From Apricaphanius iberus (Eukaryota > Chordata > Actinopteri > Cyprinodontiformes > Aphaniidae), in assembly GCA_028564705.1 (NCBI GenBank), contig JAPXFQ010002688.1, positions 1,922,001 through 1,986,000 of the forward strand: a DNA stretch of 64,000 nt. The letters run 5' to 3'. The position numbers were made by a program, and so were the translations under genes. Positions 46,101 to 56,700 of this stretch are shown here, in pieces. Positions within the stretch are counted from its first letter, which is position 1. Each line of letters starts with the position of its first letter. The notes beneath the pieces are model-generated. The model searched no databases, had not been told where the DNA came from, and saw only the letters and a list, made by a program, of their open reading frames with translations.

Positions 46101-46519
46101 TCAATCTTCAAAGTGTCGTTTTCACACAGTGCCATTCTAGAATTGTATTGTTATTGTACAGTATGTTCACTCAAAGAGATGGGAACGGATTGAGTATTGT
46201 TTGTTAACATACAAAAACAATGCATTAAGAACTCTTCACAGCACATTAACAGAGCTGGGGACTTGATCTGTCATAACTGAAATGGTTGCTGCAGTTAAGA
46301 AGTTCCCTCAGTCACCACTACAAGTCCTCTTGGTCTTTATGTTGCAACTTAAATGTGTAATGCAGTCTTCGTTAGGGCTAACTGTTTCAATTGATACATT
46401 ATTATTGTGTGCACTTGGAGATCAGTAATAATAGTTGTGGTGGATGATGCAGCAAGTTCCAGACAGGATAAATTGCTGATCTTTAAAAAAAAATAATTCT
46501 GGCCATTTCATGCCCTGTG
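46101..46519. other. no recognised feature
   Basis: AT-rich unique stretch. Nothing identified. Confidence 0.4.
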
Positions 46520-46592
46520 AGAATAAATGAATAATGTAATTGTAAAGCACATTGAGTGTCTTAAAAAATCACTATATAAATGCAGTCCATAA
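46520..46592 (+). mobile_element. LINE 3' tail fragment
   Basis: TTGTAAAGCACATTGAGTGT, then AAATCACTATATAAATGCAG, a degraded teleost non-LTR tail (GTAAAGCGCTTTGAGTGTC, CGCTATATAAATGCAGTCC). Confidence 0.65.
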
Positions 46593-46987
46593 TTGTGCAA
46601 TATGTGTTTACACGCAAAAACACCCTTTATGCAGTCAGAGCTGTGTTGGTGTTATCGACTGTCCAATTCCTTTTTGCTAACTTGTTTTTACAATCTCTGT
46701 TCCTGCTGTATGTAGAAGTTAAAAAGGTGTGGATGGAGATTTTTTTTTTTTTTAATAAGGTGGGGAAAGTATTCATATATTTAAAAAAAATCCCAGCTAT
46801 GTGTGTACATGGCTTCACCCTCCTTGGTCTTTTTCATAGATGGCGTCAGCATTTTATATCCATAAACCTCTCCAATTTTATCTTATTCAGTTGATTTTAT
46901 TGCAGCATTAAGGTTGCAAGTAAATATCACAGAATTTTTTTTATAACAATATTAAGAAAAATAGAAATACTAATACTTTTTAGTGGC
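46593..46987. other. no recognised feature
   Basis: AT-rich. A 104-codon Phe-rich frame (46580-46894) contains a poly-T stretch and has no recognisable motif, so it is probably chance. Confidence 0.35.
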
Positions 46988-46990
46988 TTA

Positions 46991-47741
46991 AGCCTAGTTT
47001 ATGCTTCTCTGACTGCAAATTTGTACTCAGACACATACAGAGACATTTTTCGTTTATGGTTCTCCGTCTTTTTTTCTCCGCTCTCCATTGTTTTTTCAGC
47101 GTTGCTCGACCAGGACAGCAGGGGGTGCTAACGTTTTATGGCGTCTCCTAACTTTCCTAACTTTTCACTACACCTCCTTGTGTTTAAAATCACCAAAAGA
47201 ACAGATTCGATAAATAAAGCTTGGTTTTTGCTTGTACTTTCTGCGCGGAAATGAGACGTGCGGAACCTTCTAGCAGCATTTATACCTTTTGCAGCTTGTC
47301 CTTGCTGTGAGCCAATTTTCTTGAAGCTTGTAGGGGGCAGTGTATGGCTCTACGGCATGCATATAACACTACACCACAGTAGACGTATAAATCACTGTTA
47401 CAACATGGCGACACCCGTGAGCTTGCACAAAAAGGACAAACTTTTACTTCTGTTAGGAAAAAAGACAAAAATGAGATGGTCCACTCATCCAACACTATTT
47501 TGATCATAGTGATTTCTATGGGCTGAATCATAAAGATGTCTTTAGTTACGAGGAGCTATGGCCAGTCCGCCATGTTTTTCCACGAGGAACCGTCCACGTA
47601 GCTAGAACATTTTCTGGGTGCGCTGTGTGTAAACTTGGGGCTTCTCAGAGGCCGCGCGGAGGGGCGTGGTTGCTGAAATTACGTAATTTGGCTATGTGAA
47701 GCTGTGAGGACCTTGCGGATGCGTCAAGCATAAACCAAGCG
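46991..47741. mobile_element. PIF/Harbinger-like element, first of a tandem pair
   Basis: Ends AGCCTAGTTTATGCTTCTCT (left) and CGCTTGGTTTATGCTTGACG (right, reverse strand), flanked by TTA on both sides (46988-46990, 47742-47744). The 32-codon frame MATPVSLHKKDKLLLLLGKK, then RWSTHPTLF, at about 47405 has the short basic Trp-His-Pro context seen near the start of some Harbinger transposases, but it stops at once. Carries a CTCF-like core. Its ends and inner motifs are shared with the next element. Confidence 0.55.
47114..47129 (+). promoter_or_regulatory. CTCF-like core in the first element
   Basis: GACAGCAGGGGGTGCT resembles the CTCF core (CAGCAGGGGGCGC). It is repeated at 47889-47904 in the paired element. 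Confidence 0.3.
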
Positions 47742-47758
47742 TTATCCTCTCAATATAA

Positions 47759-48418
47759 AGCCTAGTTTATGCTTCTCTGACTGCAAATTTGCACTCAGAC
47801 ACAGACATGTTGACGGAAATGTTTTTTGTTTATGGTTCTCCGTTTGTTTCTTCTCCCCTCCATTGATTTTTCAGCGTTGCTCACCCAGGACAGCAGGGGG
47901 TGCTAACTTTCCTTGGCGTCTCTGCCTACACACAGCATCGTTTCAGGTTTTTCTAGGCTTGTGAACACATTTCTTCCTCAAGCAGCAATGGATGACAGGA
48001 AGTAAGTTTTGATTAAGCTGTAAAGCTTTTTACTAGAAGTGCAGCTCATAGAATACTCTATAGACATGGAAACAAACACAGCAGCCTTTTTTGTTGTTTT
48101 CCTACACTTCCTTGTGTCCAAAATCACCAAAAGAACAGATTAGATAAATTATCCTTTCAATATAAAGCATGTAGTGGCCAAACGCTGCATTGACTACTGA
48201 TTAAAGGAAATATCGAACACCGTTCTGGTGAATCGATCTCTAGCTGTTGTTGAACTGACTAATCAGATGCATACACTCTCTGTTGATGGAGACGGATAGT
48301 TAGAAAATGTGTCTCTACTCCATGCGTCCTTGCGTAGATGACGGAGAGCTCTTGCGTTGATGGATGATGGCATTGTGTCAATCCGTTTCTGTCAAAACGG
48401 AGAAGCATAAACAGTCCT
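47759..48418. mobile_element. PIF/Harbinger-like element, second of a tandem pair
   Basis: Begins AGCCTAGTTTATGCTTCTCT, identical to the left end of the element at 46991, and ends (reverse strand) AGGACTGTTTATGCTTCTCC. The interior shares the GTTTATGGTTCTCCGT, AGCGTTGCTC and CAGGACAGCAGGGGGTGCTA words with its neighbour. Flanks are TAA on the left and TTA on the right, so no exact target duplication. Non-autonomous. Confidence 0.55.
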
Positions 48419-48528
48419 TTAGTCATATTAAAAATGCCCTGATCTGTTGAACAAGGCTTTCTGGAAGTTCTCTGAATTGACTTCCCAAGAATGCAGTAAC
48501 AGGTTTTTCTGAAAAGTGAGATGATACT

Positions 48529-48586
48529 AATTTGTGCTTACAAAAATGAGTAAACAAAATTTGTGCTTACAAAAATGAGTAAACAA
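48529..48586. repeat. Exact 29-bp tandem duplication
   Basis: AATTTGTGCTTACAAAAATG AGTAAACAA occurs twice in immediate succession without mismatch, which suggests a recent slippage or duplication event. Confidence 0.95.
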
Positions 48587-50055
48587 ATGAAAACACTTTT
48601 TTTTTTAATGCAAACTACACAGCTCTGGATTTTTTTCTTCCAAAAAGCAGCTTCTCTACATGTATGACTTACACTCAAGGTTATTCTGAATTCCAACACA
48701 AATACCCATCTTTGTATACTGCACAGTACCTACTTTGGTATTGATTAGGTGATCATCTGAACCTCACAGCAATGTGAAGGAATGTTGGAGCGCATGCAGG
48801 ATTGCTAGGTTATTTCACCAAATATTGATTCCTGATTTCTCTTTTTCATATTAAAGCACGTGCTTTTGCGTTAAAAAAACATGAATTTGTTTTTTGCATT
48901 GTTCAGCTCCGAATGCACTGTATTTTTTTTTTACTTTAATCATTAGTCACTTTCTGTATAACAAAACAATGAAATGACAATGTTTTGTATTTGGAAAATG
49001 GGAGAATTATCAGACATTTATAGAACAAAACCTTATATTTTAACTTTTTTTCAACAGATTTAAAACGTTTTTTTTTTTTACTTTTTTAGTTCAAATTAAG
49101 CTGAAGCACTTCTATTAAGATAGAGCTGTTAAATAAAGAATATGGGAGGTTTCAAAAAAACAAAAGGAATACAACAATGGTTTAAAATATATCATCTTTA
49201 AATAAGAAGGGCTTTGCTTTCTACAAAGTAGTCAAGCTTAATCAATTAGGTCATTCATCTTAATTCTTTCAAAGGGAACTATGCAAAATTGGCAACTCCT
49301 AATGTTTCCTTACAAAAATATTCAAAATGACAACTTGAACGATTAAAGATATGGAGGGGAGCCGTTCAGGCTCACTTAAACTGTAGCTCTGAGGGTTTTT
49401 AATGAGAGAAAAGGAAAGGGTGATGTGGGGATTCTCTTCACAGGTTCAGTCTGTTTGTTTAACAAAAAGCTCAGGTTACGTTAATTTAACCATGGGTTTC
49501 TGCTCCACTGTAAGGTTGTAATGCATACATTATCAGACTGCATGGCAGATACATTCCTGTACTGCCTGACTGCTAAATAGCTGGTATGCCGGCTGACTCC
49601 ACATGGCCCCGGTCGACTGATCAGATTGCCCCGGTGGATTACTAGGAGATCAAAAACCGTGACATGCTCAGACAGAAATAAAATTCATATACAAAGTTAA
49701 CGAATGATCAGCACAGGATAAGAAACAGGAAATAATACTTCTCCAATGACAGTTCTGCAGCACTGACTCGGGTAAATTACGGATGAAGTTAATTGTTCAT
49801 CAGTTCCAGTTGTGGTTGTGGTCCTTGTTGCAGCATCAAAACAACTCTTAAAATTAGAGCTATACTTACTTGCTGCATGAGAGGAAATTGGGCTTAGTGT
49901 TTGTAATTTTCAAGCTGCGGTTGCCCACCAGTGTAGAAGAAAAACATAGGAAACGCTGAAAGATGTGACAATCATTCCTTAGGCAGCTGAGGTCATAGTG
50001 GAACCTTGACTGACCTGCTGTTTGTTGTTCATAAACATGCAAAAAAAATATGTAA
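48587..50055. other. mostly unique, nothing recognised
   Basis: AT-rich at first. The 49430-49760 part is more complex, with TTACGTTAATTTAACC and GTCGACTGATCAGATTG, and could be a conserved noncoding block. No gene found. Confidence 0.3.
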
Positions 50056-50216
50056 AAACTATACCACAGTACTGAGCAACTACCGGCCCAAATCAAATCT
50101 ATCATTCTTAGGAAAAGTCCTAGAGAAACTAGTATATAAACAGCTCACTTATTTTCTCCTATCTAACAATGTGTTTGATACTTTCCAGTCAGGCTTTAGG
50201 CCCCACCACAGCACTG
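50056..50216 (+). mobile_element. L2-type LINE, RT N-terminal part
   Basis: TTVLSNYRPKSNLSFLGKV, then LEKLVYKQLTYFLLSNNV and FDTFQSGFRPHHSTEA: the conserved first part of the L2 reverse transcriptase (NYRPISNLPF, FQSGFRPxHSTE). It stops abruptly at 50216 and continues, after about 290 bp of other sequence, at 50500. Confidence 0.85.
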
Positions 50217-50499
50217 AGGCCACGTCCACACTAAGCCGGCTAATGCCTTAAACGTATAATTATTAAGTCTCCACCCCCCTATCGTCCACACTAACCTTAA
50301 ACGGCGTCGTTTAAGGTCTGTGGCCGGATAACTATTAGCCGGGTAAGAGAGCCGTGTAAATCTTAATTCAACGGCTAAGCGAGCTAGTGTGACAGCTTCC
50401 CCGGATAATGAAAGGAAGTGGCGTCAATGAATGCTGCGTCAATAAAAATATGACACTACAGACAAGAGAACAGCGAAGAGTAATAAATCGATCTCATCG
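50217..50499. mobile_element. DNA transposon fragment replacing the RT core
   Basis: Begins GGCCACGTCCACACTAAGCC and contains GTCCACACTAACCTTAAACG, TAGCCGGGTAAGAGAGCCGT and AGCTTCCCCGGATAATG words. The style (GTCCACACTA near the end, GCCGG repeats) is that of a teleost MITE. Only its left end is clear. It occupies the place of the RT catalytic core, which is missing from the L2 copy. Confidence 0.6.
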
Positions 50500-51405
50500 T
50501 CTGTCTGCACCAAAAACTCTCTCGCAACTTTCTCCAGTTAAACTCAGACAAAACTGAGATCATTGTTTTTGGCCGACAGACACAAAGAGAAAGTGTTATC
50601 AGTCATATGGAATCTCTCTGTCTTCAACCAAAAAATCAGGTTACAAATATAGGAGTAATCATGCACCCGGATCTGAACTTAAACAGCCACATCAAAGCAA
50701 TAACATCAACAGCTTTTTACCATCTGAAAAACATTGCTAATACCAGAAGAATAGTGTCGAAACCAGACTTAGAGAGACTTATCCATGCATTTGTCTCCAG
50801 GAGGTTAGACTACGGTAAGAGCCTGCTCACTGGCCTCTCTAAACGAGCTGTTAGACAGCTGCAGTACATCCAGAATGCTGCTGCTCGAGTCCTGACAAGA
50901 ACCAGGAAATACGACCATATTAGTCCAGTGCTCCGGTCTCTGCACTAGCTTACTGTCGCTCAGAGAATAAAATTTAAAAAAACTCTGCTTGTGTACAAGT
51001 CTTTTCATGCTTTGGCATCAAAATACATCTCTGACATGTTAGAGACATATGAACCATCTCGGGCCCTGAGAACTTCAGGGAGGGGTCTCCTGGTGGTTCC
51101 CACAGTCAACAATAAACACGGTGAGGCTGCATTTCAGTTTCAGGCAGCTAAAATCTGGAACAGTCTTCATGAGGATGTGAGACAAGCCTCAACTATAACA
51201 ATGTTTAAATCCAGGCTGAAAACAGTTCTTTTTACCCGTGCCTATGGCAATTGAAAGTATTTTATGTGCTCTCTTGCTTTTTATTGTAATTAATTATTTT
51301 TTAAGTTGATGTTGTTTTTTTCTGTTTTTATTTTTTCTTAATTTATGCAACTGTGAATTGCCTTGTGTGAATGAATTGTGCTCTACAAATAAACTTGCCT
51401 TGCCT
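50500..51405 (+). mobile_element. L2-type LINE, RT C-terminal part and TTGCC tail
   Basis: NFLQLNSDKTEIIVFGRQT, then NIGVIMHPDLNLNSHIKAI, HAFVSRRLDYGKSLLTGL, QLQYIQNAAARVLTRTR and KYDHISPVLRSLH, then a stop, then KIWNSLHEDVRQ and MFKSRLKTVLFTRAYG. The YxDD catalytic core is not present. The 3' UTR ends GTGCTCTACAAATAAACTTG CCTTGCC at 51405. The subfamily is the same as the tails at 13020 and 63573. Confidence 0.85.
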
Positions 51406-52093
51406 ATAGGGAGACTCCACTAAAACCTTTAACCTTCGGACTCAGATCACAGATCTAAAATATTTATATTGTTTATAAAAAAATTAGGATTATATTAAAT
51501 TCCATTGTAAAGTTTCTGCAGAGATTAAAATATGAAATTGCTTAGAATTTGAGATTTAAATACGTTTTTAAGCATTTAAAATTTATCCCCATACGCTGTA
51601 ACAAACATATGCTATCAAATTAATCTTTTTTTCAGCTTAATTTTTCTAAAAACCTAGCATACATTATTAACAAGTATATTATTGATTTTAGGTACAGCCA
51701 ACTTAACCTTATGTCCTCTGCCTGATTGGACCAAATGTGTGCAGAGTTGCTCTTAGTGCTGATGACTGAAATAGGAAGAGGAGCCCCATATCAGATTCTG
51801 CTTAGGGTACCATACTAGCTGGGGTTGGTCCTAATGTCAGAACCCAGCATGAAGTCAAATAAAACTGTCTGTAGGCCTCAAATAAACAATTATCCTGAGG
51901 CACAATTTTGGGGATGCTTACAGAAAATATTCTGAATCTTTGAAGGTCCCATTAAGCACAGTTGCCTCCTTAATCTGTCAGTGGCAGAATTTCAAAACCA
52001 CCCGGACTCTCCCCAGAACTAGCCAGCCATTTAAACTGAGTGTGACTGAAACAGGCAGAGGCGCCATTATCCATGCCACTTTTCCTCTAAGGG
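51406..52093. other. no recognised feature
   Basis: AT-rich unique sequence. Nothing identified. Confidence 0.4.
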
Positions 52094-52392
52094 TCATGGG
52101 GGGAATGGTGCCTATCGCCAGAGGTCATTCGGTGAGAGGCAGGCTACATCCTGGGCAGGTCGCCAGTCCATCACAGGGCAGCACAGAGACAAATAGAACA
52201 TACAACCATGCATGCACACACTTACCTAAAGGCAATTTAGAGAGTCCAATTAACTTAACAGTCATTGTTTTGGACTGTCGGGGGAAACTGGAGTACACAG
52301 AGGGAACCCATGCATGCACAGAGAGAACATGCAAACTCCATGCAGAAAGCTCCAAGCCGGGAATTGAATCCAGGGCCTTCTTGCTGTAGGGC
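52094..52392 (-). mobile_element. Teleost dispersed repeat (reverse copy)
   Basis: The minus strand matches the repeat at 36818-37125 over its length: GCATGGAGTTTGCATGTTCT, GACTGTTAAGTTAATTGG and TGGACTGGCGACCTGCCCAG are present. The 149-codon plus frame that overlaps it (51940-52389) is not a gene. Confidence 0.8.
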
Positions 52393-53554
52393 AACCTACA
52401 TACTGATACAGAGTTCAAGTTTTGTTCTGGGGATGACTGTGGAGCCTCTGGAGATAATGTACTAAAGGATTCTTCCTAAAATCAAGAACATTATGAGCAA
52501 AACTGAGCATCCTCCTAATGAGATCCTCTTCATTGTACAGCAACAGCGTGACTTCAGTCAGAGGCTACTTCAATGCTGCTACAATACAGACCACTATAGG
52601 GGATGGTTCCTGCCCACAGTCATCAGCATACACAACAACCCTTTCAAAAATATAAATAATTTCCATTTGGGAACAATTTTTTTATTTTTTATTGAATTGA
52701 ATGCATAGGGGATTTTTGTTTTCAGCAGACAGAACTTCTGTAGTTTTTAACAATGAACATAAATAGGATTTTTAAATAATATCTTGAACCATAGACAGAG
52801 AAAATTACCTAAAGAGAATGGTGTATATTGGACATAATTACTTATGTAAGCCCTTTTTAACCAATCTTTTTAAGGAAGCGGGCTCAGGGTTCATTTTACA
52901 GTGTACTCTCGTAATTAATAATCTAACTTCTTTCCAAATGTAAAATTACCCGCTAAAAATGAACACCAGCATTTAACAGTGCAGTATATTACAGCATTCA
53001 CAATATAAAGCAGAACATAATAACCCTACTTTAATTTGGAAAAATATTAAAATAATAAAATAGCAGCTTTTATTTTCAGGCATAATTAAACCAAGCAATT
53101 TACCAACTGTACAGTCAATATCCACATACAGACAACCAGGGGCATTGGTCAACATAGGACTCTGGGGCACAGGCGCCCCACCAGGAGCAGAAAAAATATT
53201 CTGGAGCCCCTGACTTTAAAACAACGCAAATCAGTTAAACAATGTGTCAAAACAGTCATTTGTTTAAATCAATTTGCAAAAATTAAAAACACTGATAACT
53301 ACAAGCTGAAATTTAACTTCATAGTACACAAACTGACAGATTACCGTCATCCTTATAAACAGACGGCTGAGTTAGCCTATCTCAAGAATTACACAGTGAC
53401 ATACATAGCAAGTCAGTATTTCACTGAAAACACATACAAAAAGTAGCAAAATTTCTAAAAGAAAAAAAGTCTCTCCTAGACACAAAGAAATATGCAAAAC
53501 AATTTGATACTCACAAGATGAGTATTATATCATTAATATTACTGTATGTCTGAT
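52393..53554. other. no recognised feature
   Basis: AT-rich, no family identified. A short GC-richer piece (53150-53215) could be a repeat fragment. Confidence 0.35.
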
Positions 53555-53700
53555 GTGCTGTTGTAGGACTGTAGGTGGAAGCTGGAGTACCCGGAGAGAA
53601 CCCACACATGCACAGGGAGAACATGCAAAATGCAAGAAAGATCCTAAGCCAGTAATGGAATCCAGGACCTTCTAGCTGCAAGGCAACAGTGCTGCCAAGA
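53555..53700 (-). mobile_element. Teleost dispersed repeat, partial
   Basis: GGAAGCTGGAGTACCCGGAG, then GAACCCACACATGCACAGGG and GAGAACATGCAAA, reversed relative to the copy at 36818. The B-box side (AATGGAATCCAGGACCTTCT) is present, the other end is missing. Confidence 0.7.
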
Positions 53701-56700
53701 ATAATCATAATAAATAACTGGAAAAAATATGACTATACCTTTAGTTAAATTGATGTGTTTTTAGTAAATCACTGAGACCATACATCAAAATCCCCTGGTT
53801 TAGTCTTACATTTGATTTTTTGTTGTTCTTTGAAGATATAAATGGGACTAGCATATGAGCATATAGAGGGCAGAGGCTGGAAAGCCAGGAACAATGCAAA
53901 ATTGTTCATATGTCTAACATTCCAGTTCAGGACCATTTTCTAAGTTCATTTGTAGTTTTCACACAATGGATAGAAAAGTCATGCATTTGTCAAATACATA
54001 TTTCATGTTTTCTAAACACATGATATCCACCAAAGTGGACATATCAAAAACTCTTTCAAAACTATATGTTCAAAAATAATTGTTTAATTCATGCCTAAAG
54101 ATAAATAAATAAAACTGAATAAAAACATTTAATAAAAATTCCTGATTGGGTGTCATAATTCATGCATTAAAGGGTTAATATGAGGGCAGAATTCAACAAA
54201 ATCAGCATAAAAACAGGTTTGGGAGAGCGTACAAAGATGGGTGCAAAAATTATCTAAAAGGCAGCACACAACTACATTTTTTTCTCAATTTTTTAAAATC
54301 TTCTACACTTTTGTAAAACTCTCAGCTTTATCCTTCCTACACTTATTGATGCACATCCCCTTGCTTCTCTCCTTTCTCACTTTCTGATTCTCCTAGACTG
54401 ATGTCAAAGATCCAGACTAAACAATACGATGTACGATTTGACTTCAAATGTTTCTGGTCAGTTTTTTGTGTGCATAATCAAATGTGTGACTGAGTGCACT
54501 GTGCTGGCATATATGTTTTGGTTCATGACAGGTGCCAAAGTTCCTATAGATCATATAAACACAAAAGCTATAGAAAGACTGGGCAAAGTGAGATGAAGAT
54601 AGAAAATAAAATACTGATCACTGAAACATGTATTATTTTTGCTTTTTACTTTACTGCTACCTGATACTTACCTGGATCAGAAATGTTTTACATTCCATTT
54701 ACGTTCCATTCCATGTAAAATATGGAGTAGTTTTAAAGGTTCATGAAATAAAATAAGATAGTTGAGTAAAAAAAGCTTTTTCATTAACAACTTTGATGTT
54801 TTGAGATTAGAGCCTTTCAAAATTAATGTTGGTCTTGGCCCATGTGAGACTAGCCATGACCTTCAGTCTCCTGGTACAGTACACCAACGCCACATTTATA
54901 CTTGGTGAAGATAGTAAACGAACATTCAAATGTATTGAACCTACCCGTTAAAGGTAAAAACAGCATACATTTTTTGTTTGGATCTATTGCAGTCTTTCAC
55001 CTGGAGTTGATTTGTGTTTTCTTGGATTAGTTACAAATTAGTATAACATATTCAGAGTGTACTTTTTTACTCTTTAACTCTTTAATACCTTCTTAAGTCC
55101 ACCATTGATCTTCATCTTCCTGTTTTGCTCAGCAATACTGAGCATAGCCAAGTATCATAACAAAGAAAATGAGGATTGCTATTAGAGTGGCTAATTTGCT
55201 AACAATGCTGCGGGTATCCTTTTTTTCATTTTGGTTTCCTTACAACAATGCAGTATTGGTCACTCAGTCCTTGTGTTGTCTGACTGCCAACATGCCATTT
55301 ACATTCTGATCACAAAATGGACACCTTGTGTACCAGTGGGAAAATGGGGATTAGAGGCAGAATTGAGATTTTCTCATGCATCTAGCGCTGGATGGTGTCT
55401 GCATTTACTCAAGTCACTGTTGGATTCTTTCCTATTTATAAAACTATGATTGTACAATTACTGGATTTAAGGACTGGACTCTATAATAAACAATTTCTCT
55501 TTCTCCCAGTGTGTCTAAGAAAAAAGAAAATTTTATACAACACATCATTGAACTGTAGGAGAATAAAAGCTTTGTAAGGAACTATTTAATTGTTTTGCCT
55601 TGAAAACTGTTCTACATTTTAATATTTTTGTAGACATTGTTTGTAATTCTGCCTCAGGGAGTTTGTTTCTATAGTTCTCACTTACCAACAATCTAATGGA
55701 GTCAATGTCAAGCAAGAGACTGTCTGAAGTTGTAGATTTGTTCCTTACTTTTTTGTTTTTTATTTAACATCCTCTGCACTAATTCTGGGTTGTAAGAAAC
55801 AATTTCACAATATTGGTGTATTACCAGTTAACACTGTTTTGGTTGTTTATGCCAAAAACCTTATCACATCTTTTAATGCTTTACTTTAAGCATTCATTTA
55901 ATTGATTAAAAGCCAAAGTGTACCTAAACCATCAAAAGTAGGATAAACAGAAAGAAAAGCAAAAATTAATATAAAGTGTTAAGTAACATAAAGTTATGAG
56001 ATGCAGATTTGAAATGTCAACACATGAAGATTCTTTGAATACCACCTGTGGATAGTGGATCTCCACCCCCAAAGCATTCCCTAATTCAGTCTTTTTAGTG
56101 TTTAACATGAGACAATCTTGGACAGTTTTGTCTACAAATAAGTAAATGTGAGTTGATTTTAAGTTATCTTTGTCCTCTGTCAGTAGCAATACAGTCTATT
56201 GACATTAACATATCTATATACTCCATCGAATCAAAAATCATTTTTTAAAATTTTTTCTTCATGAATAAATAATCATTTGTTGTACCAACAACTTGAACTT
56301 TTTAGGGTATCATAATGTGTGGTTTGGTGACAACTGTGCTGGTTTAAATGAGTGTGACATAATTTTCCTCGGATGTTTGGACAGCAATAAACCCTAAAAG
56401 GTAAAACACTTTCGTAAGCATGTTCTTTATCATCTCACTGAAATGCACATTTCTTAACCTGGTTTCTGCTATTTTAAATGATGTTTACAGTAATTTAGTG
56501 TTGTAATTTTGCACCCGATACTGTAAAGTATAGTATTCTTAATTCATTTTTTTATGATTCACATCCCTTGGCAGGATGTACATCTTTAGGATGCAAATCA
56601 CTATAAAAATATTTTACTTACGTTGAGGTTACATACTTTTTTATCACAATACAGTATCCGTTGTTGCCCAAGTTTGGTGATTTTAAATAACACCCAAAAG

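Noticed and set aside
51940..52389. 149-codon plus frame as a gene
   Set aside because: Most of it reads antisense through a dispersed repeat that also occurs at 36818 and 53555.
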